This document shows, piece after piece, positions 19,740-31,000 of a stretch of 64,000 nt of DNA. A program made the translations under genes and the position numbers. The stretch's first letter is position 1, and every line of letters begins with the position of its first letter. This DNA comes from Isoetes taiwanensis. Lineage: Eukaryota; Streptophyta; Lycopodiopsida; Isoetales; Isoetaceae. The notes under the pieces are model-generated. The model was not told the origin of the DNA and made no database searches. It saw nothing but the letters and a program-made list of their open reading frames with translations. The DNA lies in the NCBI GenBank assembly GCA_021234155.1, contig JAJEKV010000032.1, forward strand, positions 10,052,099 to 10,116,098, given 5' to 3'.

Positions 19740-22636
19740 TTGAGAAGCATGGAGCTATATGCTACAATGAGAGATCACATCTATTTTACAATGCCAAACC
19801 AATAATCTATTCTTAAAATGCCACATTGCCCCCATTATAGTTCAAATCGTCATTAATTGTGGACCCAGATACATATTTGGCAATGTCTGAGAAGACCGTG
19901 TCACCATTTTAAGTCTAGGCCTTGATCTAACAATTTGCTACAAGATTTCTTACAGATTCTACAGGAATAGGAAAATGAAGCGCATATATTTGAATATTTG
20001 ACTTCATGCAGTAAATAAGTTTAAAAGATGGGCTATTATAAAAGAGCAAAAAAGAAACATATTACGTACATGTATATTTTGCTTCTATTTTCTTTCTCTT
20101 ATTCTTCGGTCTAATTAATATGATCAAGCAATGGCCCCTTCAAATTCAAGCAAATTCAAACAGCTAGGATTGCTCTATTGTCAGTGGAGATGGTTTGAGT
20201 TTTTCTCTACGCCATGTCTCTAAATCGATTGGCCCGTTTTGCAATTGAAGTTGGAGGCCATCACAAATGCTTATTCTAGTTTCTTTCCTCCATGAGCTTG
20301 TGCTTCAATCTTAGAGGTCCGATCCACATAAGCCTTTGGGGTTGTTTAACTCGGACCACATTCCTTGGTGCAGCTCATAGCAAATAAGATTCTTAATTGT
20401 TAATACACTTGCATTTTGTAATTTATTTGCAACCTTATTGGATTGCACAATATCTCACCGTGCTTAGAGTTTAGTTATGCATAGCCTACTTCATGTTGGT
20501 TTTGAAGGCTACCCACAACACAATTTGCATCCCTCGGGTTAGATTGTGTTAACGTGGAAAAAAAATTCTCCTATTTTTTGCTATCTAAATCCACTAACTA
20601 ATTTCTACATTTTGCAAAATCTGGCGTATGCAGGTTTAATTAGTTGTGAGATCTGGCTGCGTAGAGGAAGCTGCAGTTTTAATGGGTAGGGGTGGGGTTG
20701 CCTCCTTTCGTGCATGCACCCCTTACCTACCCCCCCCCCCTGTAACATATATTGTAGACCGTTAAGATTAAAAAATCAATGGATAAGATTTGTTTGCACT
20801 ATAACAGGGCCTAACTACCACTATTCATGGGTGCAAGTGCCTGATCGGTGGGTCCAGAAAAAAAGTGTCATAATTTCTTTTTTCCCATCTCTGTTTAGGA
20901 CATGGACACGTGCATCTGAAAGCTATTTGAAAGAGCTTTTTGGGGATGTAAAAATTTGCCATGTTTGGATCTTCAAATTGGTGGATCGTGACACGAAGAG
21001 GTAAAGACAAACCATTCAAAAATCGTTGTCTTATACAAGTTGATTCATTAGAAGGCGTGTAGAAGAATCCGTGAACCTGCTGTAATTGGAGAAGCCTGAC
21101 ATTAAGAAACCACCTATGCATGAGAGGCATGATCAGGAGAATTGTGATTGGAATTTTATCTAAAGAAGCTAATCTCTGCTGAAGACGTTTATTCCTAGAG
21201 ATTTTGTTACAGTTGATTTGGAGTTCGATTCAAGCATTTTTAATTGCAATCCCCGGAGAGATATTGCAGGGCCCATTTATAGAAAAATCGTGTGACAGAC
21301 TTCGACAATCTGAATATGGCGTTTTGTTGAGGATCTCCGTTGAATATTTGCAAAAGAAGTGAGAAACTTGAGATCTAGCATATACTAGGTTCAATTCTCG
21401 GCTCACAAGCTCTGTTTGTTTTAACAAAAGACACAAAAAATTGAAGACATCTACTTCGCATTGACACAACCCGACACAATGGAAAGAAATGAACGTAACT
21501 TCCGTAATCTCCCTCAGAGCTACATCAACACATCTTGAATCACCCAAAAAATTCGAATTGTTAGTATTAGTATCATTCCCAAATTTGTCAAACATCAAGT
21601 AAGAGATCGTCTAATGCAATGTTTGAAAGATCACTTAATTACAATGGCAAATTTGGGCACATGAAAATTGCATGGCCTTTCATATTCTACCTTTGATAAG
21701 CAAATCTGCTCGAAATCGCATCTCCAACAGCCATCTTTGTGGAAACATATTCTATGATGTCTAAACTACTTTCTCCGGATCTCGCAGAGGCAAACCATCA
21801 CTTGAAACAGCTTCTAAGTAAGGCAGCATCGCAAGAACAGGGCGAAGGGCAAAAGTATGATGGTGGGGTACAAAAAAATGCGACCCCAGCACTTAGATCA
21901 GCACCCTGCACTTACTATTCTAACATAGTATTCCACTTGTCATTCATCAGAGCTGTTATATGTTTCTATTGATTACCTAATTACCATGTGCTAGTACCAA
22001 TAACACCCTAAACAAGCTGCCATACAGGGTGCTAAATAAGTGATGTCAGCATGTGTCCAGACGCCTGCTTTTGTACCCCACCAGTATACTTTTGCCCGCA
22101 AGCCAAATCCATTTTTCCTCTTTTCTTCCTCGAAAAGCTACGTGCCATTTTTTGGAGAAAACATCAATAAAAAATATGCTGAAAGCATATTTCTATCACA
22201 ATTATATATGTTAGATAACTCTCATCCTAACCATTCAATATGCATATTTTACTCACATATTTAAATCTGAAACTCGCATATTTTTTGTATACGTAAATAA
22301 CAGTTAGATGTCGTTCTGCCCCACCACTAGTCATGATCTGCCAGGAGAGGACGATTTTCTTTTCCTAAACTGACATTTATTGTTCGTCTTATTTTCATTT
22401 CTTTTCTATCGTGCATTTTATTTTTATGAGTGGTATTTTATTTTCCTCAGTGATATTCTTGGCCATATTTAACTTGGTCTCGACATTGACCAGCATCAAA
22501 CTGCAGAATCACACCTAATAGTCTTTCTTGTTAAGGTAATGTTTAATTACTGGATTTTTTCGACATCTCAACTATATCTCCCCCTCTAACAGCATGGAGA
22601 TGGTTTCTATGTTGGGAATGCCAATAATTAAAAGAA
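19740..22636. other. No supportable gene
   Basis: There are several ORFs of 70-125 codons, the longest being 21230-21598 on the minus strand (122 codons, unrecognised). A frame at 21739-21972 begins with a helical, exon-like stretch (LLSPDLAEANHHLKQLLSKA) but has no partner exon that I can identify. There is a C(10) run at about 20741. No mobile-element signature is visible. Confidence 0.4.
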
Positions 22637-22641
22637 GTTAG

Positions 22642-23243
22642 TGTTAGTCCTGTACATCCTGGTACAGGACTATTCATGCACACGACGGACCAGGTCAAGG
22701 ACAAGGATCCACATTCAGGCACAGGCCAGTCGTCAAAGGCCCCGCAGAAGACCAAGCAGCAGACTAAACAACAGACCACGAAGGCCACGGGCACGAAGAG
22801 GTCGAGAGCAGACAAGTGACGGACTGTCACCGCCAGCGTCAGTGTCAGCGTGACTTCAGGCACCTCAAGAGGCACCGCCAGCATTCCTGCAAATCAGGCC
22901 TCCTTCCAGGAGTCGGCACCGAGATCTGACAGAGTGTCAGTATTGGGCCAAAGGCCATTGTACTATATATATGAGTAGAGCTAGCCTTCACGGGCTAGAT
23001 GAGTTTTTGGTCTTATCTCACTTCTGCTTTCTCTCAATTGTGAGAGCTCATGTATCATCATTGATATCAAAGAGTTTTGTTCTCATCATTGTGATCTTAT
23101 TGTTTTCTTGGTTCTCTCTTTTTACCTTTTCTTTTGTTTCTTTTGCAAATCCCGCGTGACACAGCTACCGGATTCTCCTATTTGATCCACGGGTCCTCAC
23201 AGAGGGCTGTCTTGCAGAAGTTCCCGAACCCAGACCCCAAACA
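22642..23243 (+). repeat. 5' LTR of the Gypsy element
   Basis: The 602-bp repeat begins TGTTAGTCCTG and ends CCCCAAACA, with TG...CA termini. Its match at 39720-40311 is inverted. By eye, about ten differences occur over the first 245 or so aligned bases. A TATA box (TATATATAT) at about 22964 is placed to start the R region. The 5-bp left flank is GTTAG. Confidence 0.92.
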
Positions 23244-23244
23244 C

Positions 23245-23260
23245 TGTCGACGCTGCCGGG
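23245..23260 (+). promoter_or_regulatory. Primer-binding site, degenerate tRNA-Asp type
   Basis: TGTCGACGCTGCCGGG, one base after the LTR, resembles the tRNA-Asp-complementary TGGCGCCGTTGCCGGGG used by many plant Athila/Tat elements, with about three changes. It is where reverse transcription would be primed. Confidence 0.6.
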
Positions 23261-23290
23261 TCTGATTTTCTTTTCCCTTTTTCTTTTACC

Positions 23291-23308
23291 ATGTCTGCCC
23301 GCGCTTTC
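23291..23308 (+). CDS. gag: First six codons of Gypsy gag, before the hAT insertion
   Basis: ATG at 23291 follows an ACC context. Six codons are read before the hAT-like element starts at 23309. The frame resumes after the duplicated target at 24142 with an uninterrupted, highly charged sequence (LERHQRREVARDMYD) up to about 24250. This shows that the element split the gag coding region. Confidence 0.75.
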
Positions 23309-24133
23309 CAGGGTAGCCCTTAAGCTCGAAATATCGCCAAAAGGCTATTTTTTTGGACATTTGCATTTTTTCCACTATTGTTGAGTAGGATCAATTAGGA
23401 GTGGTGCCAATAAAATATCGCCACCTTGTCTACGAAATTTTCTCCCTCCACTCATAAATTAGCCTACATCACTAAATGATGGATTCTTAGATTCGCCCCC
23501 ATGTGAATTTTATTTTTGGTAATTATTCTAAAATCGCCCCTTAACCCCCTAAAATCATGTAAAATTAATACGAATTCTATTCTTGGTGAGTTTTTTAGAA
23601 TTGTCGTTTATCTCCAAGAAAAAAAAAAGGAAAGGGAAAAAACCATGCATGTTATATGGATTTCATGATCCGGTTCCAACATCCAGGTATGCAATCCTGG
23701 AGTATTTTTTATTTTGTTCTGTTGTTTATCCAATCTTAAAAGATCAAATTTGGAATCAAATCGGTTTGTGCTTGCCCACCATAATATGCAATCATGCCTC
23801 GGCTAAGTTTATGTACTTGTTGTTGTTTACCCCTTAGTGTGGAGCTATTGAGATTTACAATCATATGCCAATGTCTGGTAACATGTATATTCATTATGTG
23901 AGCATTACGCTTACAACTGTATACGGACATAGCAAATATATATTGTAGACCCAAATTTTACTTGAGAAAAAAGTATATATTCCATCGCTTGATGGATGAA
24001 AGATTCGCCAAGGTTGCTACAACTCAAATTGAAGCCCGAAACAAAATCGCCAACATAACTAATCGAAAAAAGCTAAGATTTGCCTCACATTCTAAATTAC
24101 ACCTATAAAAATTTGGGCTTAAGGGCTACCCTG
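23309..24133. mobile_element. hAT-type non-autonomous DNA transposon, 825 bp, inserted in gag
   Basis: The 17-bp terminal inverted repeats CAGGGTAGCCCTTAAGC (23309-23325) and its exact complement (24117-24133) are flanked by an exact 8-bp target duplication, GCGCTTTC (23301-23308 and 24134-24141). Eight-base duplications and CAGGG-type ends are typical of hAT elements. Short subterminal motifs of the type AAATCGCC or ATTCGCC occur at both ends (about 23330, 23415, 23490, 23540; 24003, 24045), as expected for transposase-binding sites. No transposase is encoded. Confidence 0.95.
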
Positions 24134-24141
24134 GCGCTTTC

Positions 24142-27100
24142 ACCCCAGAGGATCTTCTTAGCCAGACGGCGTCTCGTTTGGAGCGCCATCAACGTCGCGA
24201 AGTTGCTCGAGATATGTATGACACTGCTTATGATATTGAGGGAGGCCATATTCGCTCAAGCTCAATCGGCGCCACCTACTCCTCGTGTTCACTCTCGTCC
24301 TGGCTCTCCTCCAGCGTGTAAACATTGTTCCCAACCTCAGTCACCTCATCATACACATGTTCAGCAACCTCCAGCTTATTTCCACACTCCAGAGAGTGCC
24401 TACATTCATATCTCCTCTGGCCATACTCCTCTGCCTTCACAACCATCATCTCCCCCTGGCGGAATGGGTTATCCCCATGTCTCTTTCGGCCCTCCCCAGG
24501 TTCAGACATATCCTCAATCCCCTTCTTTTCAACAAACACTTCCGGTTTACACTCTTACTGATCTCAAACCTCATGACCATGGACCCCACGGTCCTCCACC
24601 ACAGGCACCTCCTTTTGCACATCTTCAGGGTCTTTCTGCTCCTTTGCCACCCCATACGGAATCCATGGAAGTTCCACCCCATTATGTTCCTCCTTATACA
24701 CCGCCTCTCTATGCACAAGGCCAGTCACAATCTTCTTTTCAGACTCTCAAACTGACCTATCCCACTTTTGGCAGTACTAAAGGCAAACCATTGGATCAAA
24801 GTGCTCAAGCCCACATGAAAGAATTTGAGGCTCTGGCTGTCCTAAATGGTCACGCTCAACCTCAACTGAAGTTCCATATCTTTTCCACCACGCTGCGTGG
24901 ATCCCCTCATCAATGGCTCATGGCAAACAAAAGCCATTGGAAACAAAACTGGACAGACATGAAGACTGCTTTCCTTTCTCATTATGGCACCACAGATGAT
25001 GATCAACTTCTTCTCAAACAACTCAATGATCTTCAGCAAGAGCCCACGGAGTCAGCCCGGGATTTTGCGGATCGTCTTCATATACTCCTCAGCAAACTCC
25101 AAAAGTACCCCACGCAGAGCCAGATCCTCGTCTGGTTTCTCCAGGGACTTCCTCCTGCGATCCGTCTCATGACTGAATACCTGCGCCCCAAGACTTTGGA
25201 GCAGGCCATAGAACTCGTCAATCATTCAGTTAATATTTCCTCCCGAGGCGTGGCCCTCCAGGAGCTACCCTTCATTCCTCCTGTCATGGTACCTCAGACT
25301 GTCGTTCAGCCTCACCACTCAAATCCTCAACGCAATCAAATTTGGTGCCACCTCTGCAAATATCAAGGCCATTTGGCCAATGAGTGCAACTCCTCCAATG
25401 GCCCTCCTCATTGTAAACGCTGCAACATGTGCAATCATGCCACGAAAGAATGCACTCGTACTCATCCTACGCCCTTCCGGCAAAAGATGGTTTATCGAGT
25501 CCAGACCACGCCTCAGCAACAGACGACATACCAACCTCAACCATTTCAAGCTCAACCACTTCAACAGTATCAACAATCTCAGCAATCTCAGCAGCCAAGA
25601 GCACAAGGCAACCATGCTCCTTTTGATCCTTCTAAAACCCAGTGTTATCATTGTCTGGAATGGGGTCATACCACCACGGCATGCCCTCAACTTCCTCAAG
25701 TTCAAGTCCAACTTCCAGGCACGAATCAAACCACATCAGTACGCCTCACAGCCTATCAACTTTGGATAGCAAATGGCAAACAGGACCCTCGTCCTGTTCT
25801 TCGAAAACCACCACGCGTGCCTCAACAATCAAGGTATCAACCAGCTCCTGCCGCGACTCCTCCGATGGATCAACAAGCTCAGGAAGAAATTTACCAAGCT
25901 CTCAATCCTCCGGTCCAACCGTCAAACTGGGTTGGTTTGGTCTCACGACAGACCAGGGCTTCATGCCCCTTGACCATCATTCCTCATGATACGCGCCCTG
26001 CTTTTGCGGTCGACACGATCCCTCATGAAGAGGAAAAAAAGGTTCACTTTGCACCAGACTTGGATAAACTCATGCCTCATGTCATGCCCAAGGTAAGACA
26101 AAGCATCCTCAACCTCATGCAGGCTGCAGAAGGCCGCACACTTGCTAATGTGCACGCCACTACCAGGGCTCAACAGCGTCATGACGCCCCTCCGTCATCT
26201 CACACTCCATGCTCTCAGACATATCCGAATATTGCTGCAGAGGTGGAGCTTCTCAAAGAAGTTTCTGCTTTTTTACCTCAGACTTCAGCTCCCCTGGATC
26301 CTGCTGATTCGTTTTCTCATGTTCCTTTGGAACTCCAAGAAGAACTTGCAAAAATCAAAATTCCTTTGAGTTTAGCCACCATTCTGAAACTTTGTCCTGC
26401 TCTCAAGGACCAGTTGCCCCTTCCTACGGTACTGATTGGGGCTGTAGCTACCTCCACACCCACGGTACATGCCACGGTGGGCAATCAACAAGTCAACCAT
26501 GTTCAAATTGACGGGGGTAGTGCAGTCAATTTTATCAATGATAAGCTCCGCAAGCAAATGGGCATTCAACAACTTTACCGTGCCCCATATGACATCAAAT
26601 TGGCTAATGGCCATATCACGCGCCCTCAAGGCGTCACGCCTATTCTTCACATCAATATAGGCGCCCTCAGATTCCCCTTGGAATTTGGTGTTTGGAAAGC
26701 TGGGGAAGATCCAGGTGATTATGAAATGTTGGTTGGCAAGCCTTTTCTCCGTCAGGCCAAAAATATCCATTATTGGGCCACGGACCAGCTCGTCATCACA
26801 GATGGTCATCTCAATGCCACCATGGATTTGGAAACCGGCAAGATCATCTCGGTAGAACATGCGGAACCCTCTCTCTCCGACACTGAGTCTGACGAAGCAC
26901 AAAACACCTATCATGTCCAGGCTCCCCCTGCGAGTCTGCCTCTGTCATCCTACCCTGAATATGCTGATCCGTGGGGAGAGATGACTCTCGATCAGGACCA
27001 GGCTGTGGCTGCTTTACTCGACCCCTACCTGGCTCCTTGCAATCGCATCCAACGCGTCGATCATTTTTCAGATACAGAACTTCCTCCCGACATGGTGGAT

Positions 27101-27448
27101 GTACATGCTGTCATGAAGCAACCCGTGCTTGATGATGCTCAGCAACCGCTTTTCTTCACCACGCAGAATGCAGCTCATCCCGTCATGTTCCAACCTCCTG
27201 CTCATGTTGTTCAAGACACGAAAGTTGTTCCACACATTCAAACTCCTGAGGTGGAGATAGTGGACGTTGGCAACAATCAACCTGTCCGTCTTGCTGCCAA
27301 TCTTCCGACTACCTATCGAGCACGCGCCATCACGCTCTTCAAAAAATTCAAACACATTTTTGCCTGGAGCTATAAAGATCTTCGAGGTATCAACAAAAAC
27401 TTGGGGGAACTCACCATTCCTACCAAACCAGATGCACGTCCTGTCTAG
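24142..27448 (+). pseudogene. gag-pro: Gypsy gag and aspartic protease, with a frameshift and a terminal in-frame TAG
   Basis: After the duplicated target the gag frame runs to about 24250, then shifts by one base into the long frame that ends at 27448. Gag has a Pro/His-rich N-terminal region (24270-24740) and a retrotransposon-gag domain (24750-25240; TLRGSPHQWL). Three zinc-knuckle-like motifs follow at 25345-25680 (CHLCKYQGHLANEC, CKRCNMCNHATKEC, CYHCLEWGHTTTAC). The protease motif QIDGGSAVNFI lies at about 26503, in the DGGS variant used by Athila/Tat elements. The last codon before RT is TAG followed by CAACGA. The frame continues unchanged into RT after it. Confidence 0.88.
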
Positions 27449-28603
27449 CAACGACAGTACCGGCTCAACCCCAATTACCGTGACCGTGTCAAGGCCGAAA
27501 TTGATAAACTCCTTGCTGCCGGCTTGATTTATGAGGTCAAACATTCTGAATGGGTGAGCCCCATCGTCATTGCTCTCAAGCACAACGGTAAGATCCGCGT
27601 CTGCGTGGACTATCGCAAACTCAATCAGGCCACGGAGCGTGATCACTTCCCGCTTCCCTTCACAGACCAGGTTCTGGAAGAGGTCGCTGGTCATGAAATG
27701 TACTCCTTCATGGATGGTTTTTCAGGCTACAATCAAATTTCAATCAAAGAAGCTGATCAACTTAAGACTACCTTCACCACCCCATGGGGCACTTTTGCCT
27801 ACAAGGTGGTTCCTTTTGGGTTATCAAACTCTCCATCAACGTTTCAACGCATCATGCTCTCGATTTTTCATGATTATATGAAGGAGAAACCCTTTCTTCA
27901 GATTTTTCAAGATGACTTTTCCGCCTACAGTTCCATGGATGACCACCTGGATAAATTAGAGCTCGTCTTTCAGAAATGTGATGAGTCTGGCATTAGTCTC
28001 AATCCTGAGAAATGCACCTTCTGCGTCACCTCTGGTGTTCTGTTAGGACATGTGGTCAGTAAAGCAGGTATCACCACGGATCCTGCTAAAATCAGTTGCG
28101 TGCTTAAAGCTCAAGCACCATCTAATATCAAGGAGACACGTTCTTTCCTGGGCAAGGTAAATTATTATTCCACCTTCATTCCTGGACTTGCCGCCATTGC
28201 TGATCCCATTCATAAACTCACGGGTGATGAATCCACTTGGGCTTGGAATTCCCAGGCCGATGCTGCTTTCCAACAGTTGAAGATCTTGCTTACTCAGGCC
28301 CTCGTGCTTGTTCCTCCTCAATGGGACAAGCCTTTTCATGTTCATGTTGATGTCTCAGCATTTGCTATTGGTGCTGTTCTTTCTCAAGCATATGACGCGC
28401 ACACAGACAAACCGAACCGTTATGCCAGCAGAAAACTCACTCCTGCTGAGCGCAACTACTCTGCCACCGAGAGGGAGGCATTGGGCTTAATTTTTTGTGT
28501 CCAATGCTTCCGTCATTATTTGTTGGGGAGTCAGATCAAATTCTTTGTTGATCATCAGGATTGCTCGTTGGGTCCTTCTGCTGCAAGAATTCGCTCCTTT
28601 TGA
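27449..28603 (+). pseudogene. pol: Gypsy reverse transcriptase and RNase H
   Basis: This is the same frame as the protease ORF, beyond one TAG. Motifs in order are EVKHSEWVSPIV, VCVDYRKLNQAT, a GYNQI block, FGLSNSPSTFQR, and FQDDF at the catalytic box (normally Y/F-x-DD), then SLNPEKCTF, GHVVSKAGI and the RNase H start FHVHVDVSAFAIGAVL. RNase H ends abruptly at VDHQD. Compared with relatives, about a dozen residues are missing around 28555, and the frame shifts so that IARWVLLLQEF continues in the next ORF. Confidence 0.9.
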
Positions 28604-30068
28604 AATCATTCATAATGCTGGCAAATCTCATGTTGTACCAGATTATCTCTCACGCATCCACACAGATGATCCCTCCACGGGTGTTTCAGATGCCTTTCCT
28701 GACGCACAGCTGTTTCTGGTCACGGCCACGCCCCATTGGTTTTATAACTTCCAGCAGTATCTTCTCACTGGTGCTCTTCCCTCCGAGGATCCCACGCTCT
28801 CTCCAGAAAAGCTTCAATCACGCCGCCGTCAGTTTCTCCATGAGGTTCGTGACTATACCATGGTTGCGGGCCATCTGTACAAACGCGGTAAGGATATGGT
28901 CCTTCGACGCTGTGTTCTTCCTCATGAAGTGCCCGATATCATTCGACATGCCCATGAAGGGCTTGGTGGTGGTCATTTTCATGGTGACACCACGGCACGC
29001 AAAATCCTTCTCGCAGGCTATTTTTGGCCCACGCTCTTCAAGGATGCCCACGCTCACGCCCGCACGTGTGATGTCTGTCAGCGTGTGGGTAGGCCCACGG
29101 CCCATGATGCTCTCCCGTTGACGCCGGTCGCCACGCCACTTCCCTTCAGCAAATGGGGAATGGACTTTGTGGGGCCCATTGATCCTCCCGCGCGGCACAC
29201 CCGTGCCCGCTACATTCTGGTCATCACTGATTACGCCACCAAATGGGTTGAGGCTTGCGCACTTCCCAACAACACTGCAGCAAGCACAGCCAAGGTCCTC
29301 TATACGCACATCATCACGCGTTTTGGCTATCCCACGGAACTGGTCAGTGATCGAGGTGTTCATTTTGTCAATCACACCATCAAAGAGCTGACGGATTATC
29401 TGCTAATCCATCATCGCAAAAGCACACCTTACTATCCTCAAGGGAATGGTTTGGCTGAAAGTACAAACAAGACTCTCATCACTATTCTCAAGAAAATCTA
29501 TGACGCCTCTCGCACAGATTGGCAAGACAAACTACCTACTGTTCTTTGGGCTTACAACTGCTGTTTCAAGATAGCTACTGGTCACACTCCTTTTAAATTG
29601 GTTTATGGTCAAGAAGCCTTGATGCCCTTTGAATATGTTCTTCCGACACTTCGTTTTCAACTTGCTACCACTCATAATCCACCTGCAGCTCTTCGAGAAC
29701 GAGTTTACCAACTAGAATAGTTGGACGAACTTAGGCGAGATGCATATATTCGGGTTCTTCATGGTCAACAGTTGAGGAAATCTTTGCATGACAAACATCT
29801 GAGAGCCAAAACTTTTCAAGAAGGTGATTTGGTTTTACTTTATGATTCTCGTTACAAAAATTTTCCATGGAAGTTAAAGTTCCGATGGCTTGGTCCTTTT
29901 CAAATCGTTCAAGTTGTACAACCCAGCGTTTTCAAGCTGGCAGAATTAGATGACACTCCATTACCTACACTGGTTAATGGCTTCTGCCTAAAACAATTTC
30001 ATACAGAAGATACAAACAGTCATACACATGATGCACAACAAAATTCTGACTCCACAGATAGTGACTAA
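28556..30068 (+). pseudogene. pol: Gypsy RNase H end, integrase and pol C-terminus, one in-frame TAG
   Basis: This is the continuation after the RNase H deletion. An HHCC zinc-binding region lies at 28950-29090 (HEGLGGGHFHG ... CDVCQRVG). The DDE catalytic triad is intact by eye: Asp in GMDFVGP (about 29160), Asp in VSDRGVHF (about 29347), Glu in LAESTNK (about 29456). GHTPFKLVYGQEA follows, and then an in-frame TAG at 29718-29720 with the same frame continuing. The remainder ends in a GPFQIVQVVQPSVFKL segment, the small C-terminal barrel of integrase, and a stop at 30068. Confidence 0.9.
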
Positions 30069-31000
30069 AGCGGCATATTTATATTTATAGTAGAGGCGAA
30101 AAACAAAAGTGGGCATTGCCCATATACATCCGCTATGAGCAGAGCCCTATTTACAAAATGGGCAGAGCCCTATTTACAAAATCCTAAGTTAAAACCACCC
30201 CTACTCCGGGTTTGGAGCAGAGGTTATGCGGAGGATGTGGTAGAGGTTTTGCTCAGGATCCCAGCGCAGATGCAGCACCACCTCCATGGCATTCGTCAGT
30301 GGGTCGGGATGCTCAACCATCCCACTGCACCATCCGTCCATCGGAATACCGCGGTTACGGCATTTCCAGAGGTCAAGATCATTTATCTTACAGGTAATCC
30401 ACTCCTGGCAGTTCGTCAACATAGTGCAGTTTTCGTTCACAGCGGCCATGCTATTGATCGTGAACTGGTGTCTCAGCTTCGACCACTGCTCGTCTTAAAT
30501 AGCCAAACCGACTGGCACCCTGTCGACGTGGACCAATCAGCCAATCGCCAACGTGGTTGCAATGCAAGGCTCTTTCTAAATCCAGAATCTTTTCTCCCGC
30601 CACATATCTAGCCATGGTACCTTCTGACACTTCCTTTTTATGATATCCCACTTCGAGTTGCCAGCATTAAATGACATTCCTTCCTTTCACGCCCATCGGA
30701 CATTAATATTTGTACCTTCGCCAGCTGTTACATCCGATCGTTCATTCACGTCTCATCTCCACTGTTCATCGCTTCTCCCTTAACTGCTTGGGGACTTAGC
30801 CAAATTTCTGCCCCTCAATCGACTACTTCGCATCTATCGCCACCTGGCACCATCAACGGTTGCTGTTTCCTTCACCTCACGCCCCTTCGCCACACCTTGT
30901 GTGCCCTAAAACCTTTTCGTCCTTCTTCATTTCGTCTTCTGCTCTTCGCCCTCTGGCTTCTCACATCCGCTCTTCCAGTTACCTTCAGTAGCTTTTCGCC
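30069..31000 (+). other. Spacer between Gypsy pol and the third ORF
   Basis: This is a 930-bp internal region with no long ORF of its own. Spacers of this kind occur in Athila/Tat elements between pol and the extra 3' ORF. No nested insertion is visible. Confidence 0.5.

Noticed and set aside
22543-22884. 113-codon minus-strand ORF and matching plus-strand ORF at 40069-40341
   Set aside because: Both are the same antisense frame through the two Gypsy LTR copies. They are a by-product of the GC-rich U3 region, not a gene.
24080-24141. Apparent gag start at 24080
   Set aside because: The first 60 bases lie inside the hAT-like element and its target duplication. The true gag start is the ATG at 23291.
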